Source: Physcia stellaris
Taxonomy: Eukaryota > Ascomycota > Lecanoromycetes > Caliciales > Physciaceae
Length of the DNA: 64,000 nt
Assembly (NCBI GenBank): GCA_018902385.1
Contig: JABSSW010000003.1
Location: forward strand, 372,001-436,000
Direction of reading: 5' to 3'
Shown: in pieces, positions 11,479 to 22,088 of the stretch
How positions within the stretch are numbered: position 1 is the stretch's first letter
How the letters are laid out: every line of letters starts with the position of its first letter
Notes under the pieces: model-generated
The model's input: the letters and a program-made list of their open reading frames with translations, nothing else
Databases searched by the model: none
What the model was told of the DNA's origin: nothing
Program-made: the position numbers and the translations under genes

Positions 11479-12748
11479 TTAAGTATCAAAGCCCATGAGC
11501 CAATCTCCTACACCCTGAGATTTGGAAGCTCGAAGCGTGGGCTTCTTGCGAGGTAGCCCTTTCGTTCTATCAACAGCATCAATAGGTCTCTTCTGTGCTT
11601 CGGGCTTCTTGGGCCGAGGTGGAACCCAATTTACTACACGCTCGAAACATTGCAGCTTGTAGTTGCCACAGGCATTGAGTCCTGCGTCAGACATGGAAGG
11701 GCCTAGCGTAAAATGCAACACCGGAAGAGCATTGATAGCTTCGACTCCTTCCGCAGTGATACTCTCAATGCCATAGGCACCGCCAGCGCGAAAGCAGGCA
11801 TGCGCAATGGAGTCCCAGGTCGCATCCATTTTCCCAATGTCTGGAAGATGGTCGTTCAGCATTTTGCCGGTCTTATATCTCCAGCCGGCTGCTAGTGCTG
11901 ATGCCTTATCTCTAGGTCCGATGCTGCATTCATCAAGATTGAAAAGAGATAGAGATGGGAAATCATGGAAGTATTGGAAGACTCTGGCGGTCACGGTTTT
12001 CTGATGACGGAGATTGAGCACACGAAGGAGGCTAAAGGCGTCACTGTCGGCAGCTGCGCGAGACCAAGCCCTCACTACGCTGTCCTCCAGCCCGACATCT
12101 GGCGTTAAGACACCCATGCCGATAGTAAGAACTCCTATATTTGCTAGCTTACCGAGATTGATTAGATCTCTGCGTGAAATAGTAATATTGGAGAGAGTCA
12201 AGAAAGTGATCCATTGAAAAGAGTCAGAGATCAAGGGCTTCGTATAATCCTCAAGGCTCATGTTAGGCTGCAGAATCGTGTGCTGCCTGCGCTTGATCGA
12301 GCTGTCTAGCTCATCCGGAAACGCACACGCAAAAGCTTTCCAGATGTGAAGGCTATCAAGCTCGCTATCGAGAGATTTGTTTCAGCGCATTTCTGAAGCA
12401 AGGTTATAAGATGCAGGCTCACTTTCGACAGAAAAAGCGCCAGAGCCGCTCGCCGACGCGCCACGGGAGTGTCTCTAGACTTTCTGATGTTATACTGACG
12501 CTGTTAAGGAGAGCGCTGCGGGTTGCCATGTTCAGGAGAGAGGAACATCCTGGACCGGGGGACCTGAACTGTGCATGCTCGTGAGTACTGCCTCGAGTCT
12601 TCCATGTCCAGTCTGCAGTCATTGGAGACCCGTTGCAGATGAATTCGGTGTAGATCAATCCAGAGTCTTCGGCGAAGCTTTGCTTTGGCTTCCTGGATTG
12701 GGAGGTTTCATGGTGGAAGCGAGGTTTGATCTTGAGTAGTCGGGACAT
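11479..12748 (-). CDS. unknown protein, possibly leucine-rich-repeat-like
   Basis: Exons 12748-12423 and 12364-11479 give 403 residues, starting MSRLLKIKPRFHHETSQSRK. The 58-nt intron was chosen because the alternative acceptor 28 nt earlier leaves an in-frame stop; splicing joins CRN to ELDSLHIWKAFACAFPDELD. The middle contains spaced Leu/Ile motifs (LISDSFQWITFLTLSNITIS, LINLGKLANIGVLTIGMG, LLRVLNLRHQKTV) that resemble degenerate leucine-rich repeats, as in F-box-associated proteins. The C-terminal tail is basic (RPKKPEAQKRPIDA, LPRKKPTLRASKSQ), so nuclear localisation is possible. I recognise no named family. It is divergent from the J-protein gene at 13062, sharing about 310 bases. Confidence 0.7.
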
Positions 12749-13061
12749 GTCTTTGACTGGTACTCATGAAAAGTTACAATGTTTGTAAGAAGATATAGAG
12801 ACATGCCTTCATTGGCTTCGAAGATGTCAAGCTATCACCATACGACCGCAAGGGGTTCATGCAGGCACCGGAGCACGCGGCCCCACGTGTCTCTAATTCG
12901 CGTGACGCTCGCTTATCGATTAGGATAACCCTAGATCTGGCGCTAGGCCCCTCCGCCCCGAAAAGCTCGTGAGGTGGACGTCATCAGGTTTCTTTCAACA
13001 CCCACTTGACCTATCCCCATAACATACATTCCTGAAGAGCAGTTGCTGGTATAAAGATACC
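12749..13061. promoter_or_regulatory. shared divergent promoter region
   Basis: These 313 bases separate two gene starts pointing away from each other (minus-strand gene at 12748, J-protein at 13062), so both promoters must lie here or overlap the genes. No specific binding site is claimed. Confidence 0.45.
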
Positions 13062-14000
13062 ATGCTTAAGAAGCCATGTGCTCTTCTATGCTCATATAAT
13101 AAACCATACAATCTTTGCAACTTTCAGCTAACATCGCCGTGCCCATCCACCCAACTTTCAGAGCAGCAGCGCATCGATAACTATGTCCCTCGCCAGGTCT
13201 TTTCCACTTTCCAACGCCGAACCTTCGCAACTGTTAGAGACGACCCACCGAGCAATCGTGAAATACAATGGCCAAAATTAAAATCAGCGACCGCAGTTCC
13301 CACACCTTATCAAATCTTCCAACAAAAGAAGAGCGCCCCCTACTCCAAAAGGCGTTTTTACGAGCTTGTAAAACTATACCACCCGGATAGACATTGTCAA
13401 GACGACATTGGATCAGAAAGTAGCGGTTTGTCATTTTCTACGAAGGTCGAACGTTACAGACTTGTCGTTGCGGCAAATGAGATTCTCTCACACCCAGACA
13501 AACGGAAAGCTTACGACGATCATGGAGCTGGCTGGAACGGACGACCCGACGCTAACGCCCGGAGACAGGAATGGGGCAACGATGAAAATGGCCACTGGTC
13601 CGGATTCCACGACAACTCTTCGCCAGCCAGGAATGCGACTTGGGAAGACTGGGAGAAATGGTACCAGAGAAATGACAAAGGCAAAAGAGTACAGCAGGAA
13701 ACAGTCTACTTCTCTAACGAAGGCTTCCTGTCTTTGATCGCCATCATTGCTTGCCTTGGAGGGATCGGCCAAGCAACGCGTATTGGGGACCAGAAGAAGT
13801 CATATCTAAAGCAGATCGAGACGGTCCATACAGATTGTAGTCATGATGCACAAAGACGCATGGAGGAAGCCCAAGGGTACGGGACTAAAGACAGGCGGGT
13901 TCAGAACTTTCTCAAGACTAGGGAGCAGTCCGGTATTCCAAATTCGGATTTTGGCGAAGACTATCCCAGAAGGCTACTTCCTCCAACCGATACATCATGA
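13062..14000 (+). CDS. mitochondrial J-domain protein, membrane-anchored
   Basis: Single-exon gene of 312 residues. Residues 1-60 are poor in acidic residues, with Arg/Ser/Thr-rich parts (FSTFQRRTFATVRDD), fitting a mitochondrial presequence. Residues about 78-150 form a J domain: TPYQIFQQKK, RRFYELVKLYHPDRHC with the catalytic His-Pro-Asp at 107-109, then YRLVVAANEILSHPDKRKAYD. A Trp/Asn-rich linker follows, then a hydrophobic helix near residues 225-245 (GFLSLIAIIACLGGIG) that could be a membrane anchor. J proteins stimulate the ATPase of Hsp70, here presumably the matrix Hsp70. The C-terminal 60 residues are charged with no known domain. The build resembles Pezizomycotina mitochondrial DnaJ-like proteins rather than Mdj1, because zinc-finger and substrate-binding domains are absent. 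Confidence 0.85.
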   Translation: MLKKPCALLCSYNKPYNLCNFQLTSPCPSTQLSEQQRIDNYVPRQVFSTFQRRTFATVRDDPPSNREIQWPKLKSATAVPTPYQIFQQKKSAPYSKRRFYELVKLYHPDRHCQDDIGSESSGLSFSTKVERYRLVVAANEILSHPDKRKAYDDHGAGWNGRPDANARRQEWGNDENGHWSGFHDNSSPARNATWEDWEKWYQRNDKGKRVQQETVYFSNEGFLSLIAIIACLGGIGQATRIGDQKKSYLKQIETVHTDCSHDAQRRMEEAQGYGTKDRRVQNFLKTREQSGIPNSDFGEDYPRRLLPPTDTS

Positions 14001-14339
14001 GACCCAAAAAGCTTAGAAAGCAAAGTTGCAAATTTCTACCAAAGCCAGAGGACAACCTATCCCGACTTGGAACCTGAAAAACCAGAACCGGCTCATAAAG
14101 ATGGGCACTTAGTGACAGTACAGTATTCTCGATACGGACTTACAAGTCTGGAGACCTCTCGAAGACCTCTGTATCAACAAAGTTAGGCCGGAAAAGAAAT
14201 CTACGAGTTGGACCTCGGGCCGAGGTCCAGCGCTTATCGATACGTCAATGTGCGTCGATGATGCTGTATCATTATTCCAATGCTACCGACAACACTATGG
14301 AATATCAAACGCTATGTAGCCTACAGTAAACCTCTTTCC
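14001..14339. other. short intergenic gap
   Basis: About 340 bases between the J-protein stop and the LACTB2-like start, same strand. It must contain the 3' end of one gene and the promoter of the next; no motif is called. Confidence 0.4.
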
Positions 14340-15275
14340 ATGGCGACAAACTTGCCTCACTTACCAGCGGTGGAGAGGATTAGTCCAAGGGTAATTCGAA
14401 TACTTGGTGGCAATCCGGGCAAGGTAAGTACCTATCGGTGTTTCAAGAAATCAAATAGCTAATCTTATCCTGTGTAGTTTACCTTACAAGGTGAGACATG
14501 CGTTCAGTCCTTAGCGGTCTCAAGGTATTGAGTTCATGAAGGTACCAATACCTATCTGCTCGGCACGGGCCGTGAACGTCTTTTGATCGACACTGGGGAA
14601 GGCAAACCAATATGGCGAGAACAACTTTCATCCGTTCTCAAAGAAGAACAAGCATCGATATCTCACGTTCTCTTGACCCATTGGCACATTGATCATGTGA
14701 GTGGTGTTACAGACCTGCTTGAGCTCTGCCCAGATGCCGAGATCTACAAGAATCGGCCTTCAGCATCGCAACATGACATACCAGATGGATGTTCTTTCCG
14801 AACAGAAGGTGCCACCTTGCGGAGCGTTCATAGTCCAGGCCATACAGTCGACCATACTGTATTTGTCCTCAAAGAAGATGATGCCATGTTTACCGGCGAC
14901 AACGTCTTGGGCCACGGGACAGCCGTATTTGAAGAACTATCAGCATATCTGGATAGTCTGAAGAAAATGCGGCAGCAGTTCACCGGCCGAGCTTACCCCG
15001 GCCATGGCGAAGTCATCGAAGATGGAGTCGCGAGAATCGACGAATATATAGCACATCGCCAATTACGGGAAGATCAAGTCTTACAAGTTCTTGAAGACGG
15101 AAAGCCGAGGATGCCAATGGAGCTTGTCAAGATCATTTATAAGGATGTGCCTGAGAATCTGCACGAGCCAGCAGCTCAGGGTGTTCTTCAGATCTTGCAG
15201 AAACTGGAACGTGAAAGGAAGGTGGTGTTTCTCGACGACGTCCGTTGGCAAATTACCAAGAAGGCTGCCTTATGA
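14340..15275 (+). CDS. LACTB2-like metallo-beta-lactamase-fold hydrolase
   Basis: Exons 14340-14423, 14478-14490 (13 nt) and 14542-15275 give 276 residues. It starts MATNLPHLPAVERISPRVIR; the tiny second exon restores GKFTLQGTNTYLLG, a stretch conserved in LACTB2 proteins. The zinc-binding motif HWHIDH is at residues 79-84, followed by SPGHTVDH, MFTGDNVLGHG and the C-terminal PGHGEV. A winged-helix-like tail (LVKIIYKDVPENLHEPAAQG, ending in RKVVFLDDVRWQ) matches the family. Human LACTB2 is a mitochondrial endoribonuclease; fungal relatives also act as stand-alone thioesterases for non-reducing polyketide synthases. No such synthase lies in this window, so a housekeeping role is the simpler reading. 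Confidence 0.92.
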
Positions 15276-16298
15276 TACAGAGAGTACGATTCGCCGCTTA
15301 ATAATGATCTATCACCCTCCACGGTTAAAAGTGGATAACATTAAGGAAAAGCACCATGCCCGTTTAGACGAACGGCATCAGTGAACTGTGACAGCACCAG
15401 ACCCAGGGATAATGTCTCAATATAGCTAAGTGATCTCTTATGACTCTATTACAAGTAGGAATCAACATGCTTTTGTAATGCGCGTGTGTTGGTTCGAGCA
15501 ATTCTTTTCAACATCTAGACTCTTTGACAGAATGATCTTTTGATGATACTTCAGTCGTAATTTTTTAAAGTTATCTGCATGACAATTGATGCAAAATTGT
15601 TCTGGAATGGCGATGGGGTGTCAAGCCTTTTTCAGAAGGAAATTGTTCGTGAAGCACGGTGAGATCTCTGACTGGGCGAGATCTTCCATTCCGCGTTTCG
15701 AATCATTTTCACGATGAGCAATATTCAGTTATGGGCAAAACGAAGTTGAATGACGTCTATGGAATTTTCGGCCATGCTAGCCTGTAGACAAGTAGCAAAG
15801 GGCCTGCATTCTGACTTTCTGACTGAGTTTAAGTATTTAGGCAAGGAAAATTGTTTCTGGTAGTGCAAACCGCGAAGAGCGCTAACTTACCGCTCGAATC
15901 AGAAAGCGTTCGCCAGGAAAGGCTGCATAAGCGACTTCTGATCAGCATTGCTGCATTATGGGGTCTGCAGCTAAATGCCTCCGCTCAGGACACTACTCCA
16001 TAGACCCACGCTGTCGACTGCCTATTTCCTTCGAAGGATTCATTTCTTGCAAAAGGAATGCAGGAAGTCGTCATATCACTTAGCTATGACAAGAAAATCA
16101 GATCGACGTTGCACGGACTGGATGGGATCGCCGCTGTTAACACACTTGATGTCATGACTGAGGGCAAACGGGAAACAAGTCCACATAGAGAAAAGGTTTA
16201 TAAGAAGCTAGGTGTGACGGCAGGTTCCTGGTTAACTTCAGACGCAAGAACACCTTTCAGCCAGCACCTCCAAACCGTTTCCTGGCAAAGCTGACAGC
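15276..16298. other. intergenic, nothing recognised
   Basis: About one kilobase between the LACTB2-like gene and the secreted SnoaL-like gene. Only short open frames are present, and no repeat or domain is seen. Confidence 0.4.
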
Positions 16299-16974
16299 AT
16301 GCTTTACTCTATCTCTTCCCTGGCAGCCTTCCTGTCACTACTCTTGGCCACAGGAAGAGCCGCCGCTCAGAATAATGCATCGAATCCCTCAAGTGACGCC
16401 GTCGGCGCCTCCCCAATTTTCACTGAAGTCCCGCCTGTTGCAGTGGCAGACCCATACGTGATCGAAGCAATCACTCAGAAACTTGCGCTTTACGACATAG
16501 CCCTCGATACAAAGAACTTTACTGCACTGAGCGGAACCTTCACCGATGACGTTAATCCCAAGGTTGCCATTGTTCCGATCAATGGACTTGCCGCTTACGA
16601 AGCCTTCCTTCAGGCCGACCTGGAGGGGCTAAAGACGAAGCATACCACAGACACAGTGTTCGTGTATGATATCACCCCGTACAGTGCACAGTCCATCAGC
16701 TACGCCGACGCGATTTACTTCGGTAGTGGTGATGCGCTTGGTCAAGTGTTCATGTTCTATGAAAGATTCAATGACGTGTGGTCGAAGAATAAGATAGATG
16801 GCTCATGGAAGATCTCGGAGCGAAGTCTTGATTTCTTTGTAAGTTGATGTGTGTCTATCTTGACTATTGGCCGGTCGCTGATACTTCACCTATCAGGGTG
16901 TTGGTGGGAATCGCACTGCTCTCAGTGCGCAGCAGCAAGCGAATCTGGTGAAGGCAGGGCTGCTCCCTCCATGA
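16299..16974 (+). CDS. secreted SnoaL/NTF2-like protein
   Basis: Exons 16299-16838 and 16897-16974 give 205 residues. A clear signal peptide (MLYSISSLAAFLSLLLATGR, then AAAQ) is followed by an NTF2-like fold: IEAITQKLALYDIALDTKNF, TFTDDVNPKVAIV, GLAAYEAFLQADLEG, KHTTDTVFVYDI and GSWKISERSLDFF. This matches the SnoaL-like domain of many secreted fungal proteins. The second exon adds GVGGNRTALSAQQQANLVKA and ends with GLLPP. SnoaL itself is a polyketide cyclase, but catalytic roles do not transfer reliably within this fold, and secretion argues against a biosynthetic cyclase. Two Asn-X-Ser/Thr sites lie early in the mature protein. Confidence 0.82.
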
Positions 16975-17829
16975 GCTTGAATAGAACCTTATAACCCATA
17001 GCTTGGGAAAAGGTGCTGTTGAGTCGATGGATCGTCTAGAAGAGATGACCAGTGACTCGATACAATAGATGTATAGAAAATATGTATACCTACAGCTCGC
17101 ACTTACAAGTTGGCGTCATGACTAGTATCCATGTGATGGCACGATACTTTCTTGTAAAACAACTAAAAAGCACATTCAATGTCTCGGGGCTACAATGTTG
17201 AATCGAACGTGACTGGCCCGGTTGGAAGGCAAAAGTCTAGTAGACTCCGAGCACACATTTAAACCCCTAAAGATCACGTAGGTTGCAGCCATTCGACTGG
17301 AACGCGTAGGTGCATTCCAAAGGGGGTATACGTATATTTGACGATCTTAAAGATCCCATGTCTTTCCTTATCCGTGAACAATCATAGCTAGGCTCTTCAA
17401 CGAAACACTACCTCAGTGAACAGAACAGCACCACGGAATTGAATACACCAGCACCCAACACGACGTCCTCTGACCTGGATGGCTTCTGGGCGCGGACAAG
17501 AGCACCTTAGCCTAGATAGTGAAGCCAGCAGCTTATATCCTGACTGGAGAGTATGAAACCATCTCCGGTATCTCGTCAAAAGCATTACAACTCCAATAGG
17601 GTTTAAAAGTTGACTATTGAGGCATTGAGATATAGTCCTACAATTTATCCTAAATGTGCTGTGTCAAGGACTATCCCGCAGTAAAGTGATGAATCTTGAG
17701 CACCGTTGTAAGGAAAGTGCTAAAAAGGAGAGAAAGCCAGCTCTCACGTTCCTCCAGCATCCTACTACCCCTTGTTCCCTATTTCCCAAGCCTGACAGAG
17801 CCACTCGCTCTTGCGAATGCTGCAAGCGG
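16975..17829. other. convergent intergenic region
   Basis: The plus-strand SnoaL-like gene and the minus-strand secreted-protein gene end toward each other across about 850 bases. No supported coding frame. Confidence 0.35.
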
Positions 17830-18309
17830 TCATCGAACATCCCCATAGACCAAAAGGTACCACGGCAACTTAGGAAAGAATTGTGCCCATCCTGCGCCTT
17901 GATATCTGTCGCATCGCTCGAGAATGTCGTTGGCGGCAAGTACTACATCTTCCATTGACAACCGCATCACAGTATCGCCCCATGCTCTCTTGAGCTGGAC
18001 GTAACAGGGCGTTCCTCCGAGTTGTGTCGTTGAGCCAGGGTAGATCCTGTCCACCTCAGGATTTGGCAATTGAAGTAACCTTTCCATGATTGGCCTGCAG
18101 ATATGTACATCGATGGGGAACATCCTGGGCTTCCTTATGCAGTCCAGCGTGTCTCCCAGCAGCCTTGTGACATTATGGTGTGTGGTGTTGAGTTGGAGAG
18201 TGGATGGCGCAGTGAGTGACAAGAAGTCTGGTCTCAGGGACGGTAGTGAGAGAATGGCTGGGAATAGATACACAAAGACGAGAGAGCATCCCACGATAAG
18301 TCGTGCCAT
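17830..18309 (-). CDS. small secreted protein, unknown function
   Basis: Single exon of 159 residues with a good signal peptide (MARLIVGCSLVFVYLFPAIL). The mature part has four Cys (DTLDCIRKP, VHICRPIMERL, TPCYVQLKRAW, ILERCDRY) and ends WAQFFPKLPWYLLVYGDVR. The pattern of paired Cys, a central Trp region and a C-terminal Gly-rich/hydrophobic strand resembles small secreted proteins common in Pezizomycotina genomes. No enzyme motif is visible. It borders the gene-free repeat island to its right. An effector-like or surface role is possible but not shown. Confidence 0.62.
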   Translation of the reverse strand: MARLIVGCSLVFVYLFPAILSLPSLRPDFLSLTAPSTLQLNTTHHNVTRLLGDTLDCIRKPRMFPIDVHICRPIMERLLQLPNPEVDRIYPGSTTQLGGTPCYVQLKRAWGDTVMRLSMEDVVLAANDILERCDRYQGAGWAQFFPKLPWYLLVYGDVR

Positions 18310-18970
18310 GATGGTCTACAGCTTTCTTCAGGAGCAACCAGGAACTCTCGTGGGCTTTCAATTAAGAAACGAGCTGTTTTTGAGACAGCATGCAGCATCA
18401 TCGCGCTTCTACGGCCGGCTAGACGCAATCTTCCTTGCGAACCGCCATCGCATGACGAATGATCGAACGATCCGAATAAAGCCGCAGCCGATGGGATTGG
18501 CCGCTCATGGCATTTGATAATCAACAAGATGGAGCAGTAGGTTACTTCGCCTCTAGCATTCACACATTGTACGGAGGCCATTCCCGGCGTTACACTACGC
18601 TGATAACATAATAGAAATAAGGGATATTCACCATTCGTAACGAACATCAAAGACGAAAGCGCCATGGCAACACTATACCATGACAAGATTCTTACCTCGA
18701 CGCGGAGCAAAATTTGCAATCTCTTCATCCGTCCATCACAAAAGCAATAGTGTGATTCCATTGTTAGCAGCTGTATATCTCCACACGTCGCAAGCTGTGT
18801 AAGCCAAGTTGTACGGCAACATCGATATTATTGACACTTTTTTCGCGAGTAATGACTACCCCAGTATTCTCTGATCACGGAGTACACTGAAGACATTCAC
18901 GGTACGATAGTTCAACGACTCTGGATCAAGTTGGGATAAGCTCAAGCCAAGGAGCTACTGTAATTCTCGG
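18310..18970. other. upstream region of the secreted-protein gene and edge of the repeat island
   Basis: Holds the presumptive promoter of the minus-strand gene ending its 5' side at 18309. A minus-strand open frame at 18234-18761 overlaps the secreted-protein gene out of frame and has no recognisable features, so it is not annotated. Confidence 0.35.
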
Positions 18971-19283
18971 GTGCAGAACGCTTGCAATTGCTTGGCACTC
19001 GTAGATCTTTTTTATCCCAACAGATTCAAGATTTTCAATCGATGTAACTCAACGTCAACATTATAATTTGTTATATAAACATTTTTGTTCGATAATATGA
19101 TCGATACATTGATAACATCGTAAATCTAATGTCGAACCATCACGTATTGATCGAGTTGAAAATTTGACATCGTCAAATGCCAGAATTTTTTCATCTCAGA
19201 ATTAGGTTTGACATGAAATCTTGGTGACGAACTCGGGGTAAAAAAGATCTACGAGTGCCAAGCAATTGCAAGCGTTCTGCACA
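18971..19283. mobile_element. MITE-like inverted-repeat element A
   Basis: A 313-bp unit with terminal inverted repeats of about 48 bp: left arm from 18971 (GTGCAGAACGCTTGCAATTG...), right arm ending at 19283 (...CAATTGCAAGCGTTCTGCAC), with a single mismatch seen near the inner end. The interior is strongly AT-rich with no coding frame. No target-site duplication is obvious at the two junctions, so it could be a decayed non-autonomous DNA transposon or a simple foldback. No transposase is present in the window. Confidence 0.6.
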
Positions 19284-19328
19284 TGGGAAAATAGTCTTCG
19301 CCAAGCCTACACTACACGTCCTTGCGTA

Positions 19329-19451
19329 CCGTACGGAGACCCACACCATTAGTTCTGTCACCTGGGTTAGGGTTGAGTGAGATCCTGCACCCAAATAATG
19401 CGCTTGACCCTAACCCTCTTGACAGAACTTATGGTGTGGATCTCCGTACGG
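19329..19451. mobile_element. short inverted-repeat element B with telomere-like arms
   Basis: A 123-bp palindromic unit. The left arm (19329-19368) begins CCGTACGGAG and runs into GGGTTAGGG; the right arm is its imperfect reverse complement, with CCCTAACCC and ending CTCCGTACGG. The two arms share about 40 bases with a few mismatches. A further small palindrome (CGGAGTACTCCG) abuts the right end. It could be a very small MITE or a hairpin-forming relic. The TTAGGG-like core may be chance or a telomere-seed sequence. Confidence 0.5.
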
Positions 19452-20124
19452 AGTACTCCGTACGCGTACTTCTGCGTCAATTCACGGTTCATCATTATTA
19501 TTTGCTTGCCGTGACAGAAGTACAAGTATAATTACGGGTATCGCAGCAGGAAGATGAGATCCTTACGTGTTGTGCATTTTCACCATGAACAAACGTGATA
19601 CATAGCTGGCGCTAGGTTGTGTGACATACCTCCACCTCGCCCGCGTGATAATCAACAAGTAGCCTGAACGGCTCCTCAACCTGGACTTTTATGGAGTCAG
19701 TATGGCTAGACTGGGGTAAGCATCGAGTTGTAAGATATCTTTCTATGTCTTAGGCACAAATCTAGAACAAATCTGGAATACTTTAGGAATTAATGCTCCG
19801 CTACCGCGGAGAATTCCCGTGCCGAATCCACGTGATATCATCCCACTTCATCAGCTCCCACGTCCTCTTCTCTTCTTTCCTCTTTGTCCTTCTTCGGAGG
19901 GATCAGCTACGAGTTTTGTTCGACGCTGTCGCAAGAGGGAGTGCTCTGTGGCTCCCTCGCATTGGTTTTCCAGTGATGGCGATTAGCATTGTCGCAAGAG
20001 TCTTCTCTTGAAAAGCTTTTGCTTCATCGATCTTTGGATCACACTAAGCATTGGCTTGTGCTGGCTTGTGGAAGCGTAGCGTGAAGTCTCCCTCAGCAGA
20101 TATCTTTCGGGAAAATATTCTGTA

Positions 20125-20249
20125 GACCTTTCGCGGGTCGTTGAGCGATGCTTTTGTTCTTTGGGGGCTGAATATTTTTCGGGATAAGAGATCTTTCGTG
20201 GATCGTGAAAAGACCTTTCGTGGGTCGTGAATAGATCTTTTGTGGGTCG
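20125..20249. repeat. degenerate short repeats, 16-nt core
   Basis: Four imperfect copies of a core like GACCTTTCGTGGGTCG at about 20125, 20190, 20212 and 20234. The last three are spaced 22 nt apart. The surrounding bases are A/T-rich. No coding meaning is evident. Confidence 0.55.
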
Positions 20250-21387
20250 CTGCTCTTCGTGACACGTTCAATCATTCACTGAAGTTGGATGTTTGGTTGA
20301 TCTTTTACTTGTCTTTTGATTTATTGTCTTTCCGTTTTTGCATCGTTGTCTCGCTGTCTTTTTGCGTCTCTCACTCCGTAAGCGAGTAGAAAGAGAACAC
20401 GGCGGCTAAGTTCGTGACGATTAGACCTCCAGCACAATTTAACCAGCAGTGACAATGACGAAGTCATCTTCGCGCCTCCAGCAGAGCAGATCTCTCGCGC
20501 TGAGTTCTGCGAGACTAACTGACACCCGACCGAACGTCCTGCTTCGATAAGCGGGTTGCTCGTCGGGGTACGGGAGTAAGCAAAATAAACCGCCAAACCA
20601 GAGTGAAGTCCTCCCTTTGAAGGCGAAGCTTTCTTCCATTATGCGAGTCCTCCTGCTGAGGGGCGACGAAGTATGACATCTTCGTGAGTGGAGTAACAGG
20701 ACGAACCTCTACGCGTGAGCCTGCTAAATGGCAGTCAACGCCGACTGCCTGGCTTCGAACCAGTCAGCACAGTGAGCCTACTACAATGTCAGTCAAAGTC
20801 GACCTCCTTCCTTGAACCTTCGGCACCCGAATGCCCTCTACAATGATCACCTCCTTGAAGCGTTGGGACATCGCTTGATAAAGAGGGGAATAGAAGCAAC
20901 ACACACACTCAGCCTCACACCAAACCATCAAACCAACAAATCCACCCCAAAATCAACCACATAGTTTTCGGTTTCCAGACCTGTTACAACCTCAGCATGG
21001 CCGAGAAATCCACGCCCCCCTCCGCTTCGCTCCGTCTGTCCTAGTGAGCCTGCTTCAATGGCCCGAGAGCACATATGTTGTTCTTGTTCGAATCTTTACA
21101 TCTTCACAGTCAACACCAATGGAGATGGACCTATTACACCACAAAAGCGATACGAGAGCAATGGCATGGAGAGAGCCTGCTACACAGCCAACTCAGCCGC
21201 CCTCTCTCCGCAGCCGTCTGCCCGCCGCCAATGACCCTCTGCCCCAGAACTGCAGCCAATCAGGACGCGCCGATTAACAAGGACTCGAAAAGCCAAATCC
21301 CGAGGAGTTTGAAACAGCATACGGAGTACGCCTGCGGAACCGATACCGCGCTGCTGCTTCTGCTCCCACCCTATTCGAGAAATCAGC
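20250..21387. other. gene-free part of the repeat island
   Basis: No open frame with protein-like content. It includes short imperfect hairpins and a copy of the recurrent ACGGAGTAC motif at 21321. Its low gene density and position between repeats suggest decayed inserted DNA, but I cannot assign it to a family. Confidence 0.3.
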
Positions 21388-22088
21388 TGTGCCCGTTCAT
21401 ACATCAATAAGTTTATTGGCCAATCAACGTACGCTCATTCGTCAATCAACGCGTTCATTGCTCAATGAACAGAGATTGATCAATGAACGCGTTGATTGGC
21501 CAATTTTCAGATCATTGGCAAACGACCTAGTGTATTGCCCAACGCACGGAAATGTTGCTGTTTCAACGCATGCTGCTTTTGTGATCTGACGTACTAGCAG
21601 GCCTCCCGCCGGTACTGTGCAGCGGAGCTCCCTCTGAGTCTGCAGGCCTCCCGCCGATATCGTGCAGCGGAGTACCTTCCGCTGCAGCGAAGTCCCTGTC
21701 ATACCTATACAGCCGCACAAGACCGCCGACGCGTGAAGCGAGTCGATGACCAGAAAACACTGAAAGAAAGTGTCTGACTGAAACTTCCGCGAATCGTGAC
21801 CACTCCACGCTTCATTAAGATATTTTGATCTGTCGAGAACTCGGGACGGCTTCAAGCGTCATGACTGCAGGATTCGAGGCTCTCATGCCCTCTTTGTCTT
21901 AGTTCGTATGCGAGGTTTCTGCAGAATAAAAGCAGCAGGAGTGAACACGTTGATTTGGCAATGAACGAGATGGTTTGCCAATGACCTGAATATTGGCCAA
22001 TGAACGCGTTTATTGGCCAACAGACGTTCATTGACGAATGAACGACGTTGATTGGCCAATGCTCGTCATTGGCCAATCAACGGGCACA
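21388..22088. mobile_element. inverted-repeat element C, CCAAT-rich subterminal repeats
   Basis: A 701-bp unit whose ends are inverted copies of TGTGCCCGTT. Inside each end are several copies of TTGGCCAAT and of CAATGAACG/CAATCAACG in both orientations (about 21412-21505 and 21945-22080), so the arms pair imperfectly over roughly 130 bp. The interior contains a direct repeat (GCAGGCCTCCCGCCG at about 21597 and 21641). Subterminal repeats of this sort serve as transposase binding sites in several DNA transposon families. There is no transposase frame and no convincing target duplication. Confidence 0.5.

Noticed and set aside
14340-16974. LACTB2-like hydrolase followed by a SnoaL-like protein as part of a polyketide gene cluster
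   Set aside because: Both folds occur in polyketide pathways, but no synthase, oxidoreductase, transporter or cluster regulator is near, the SnoaL-like protein has a signal peptide, and LACTB2 has housekeeping relatives.
18234-18761. 175-codon minus-strand frame
   Set aside because: It overlaps the secreted-protein gene in another frame and has no recognisable features; treated as a shadow frame.
20725-20780. tRNA-like hairpin with a GGCTTCGAACC loop
   Set aside because: The T-arm-like palindrome has no matching acceptor stem, D-arm or anticodon arm around it.
21388-22088. CRISPR-like or regularly spaced array from the TTGGCCAAT copies
   Set aside because: Spacing is irregular, orientation alternates and the organism is a eukaryote; the pattern fits subterminal repeats of a DNA element.
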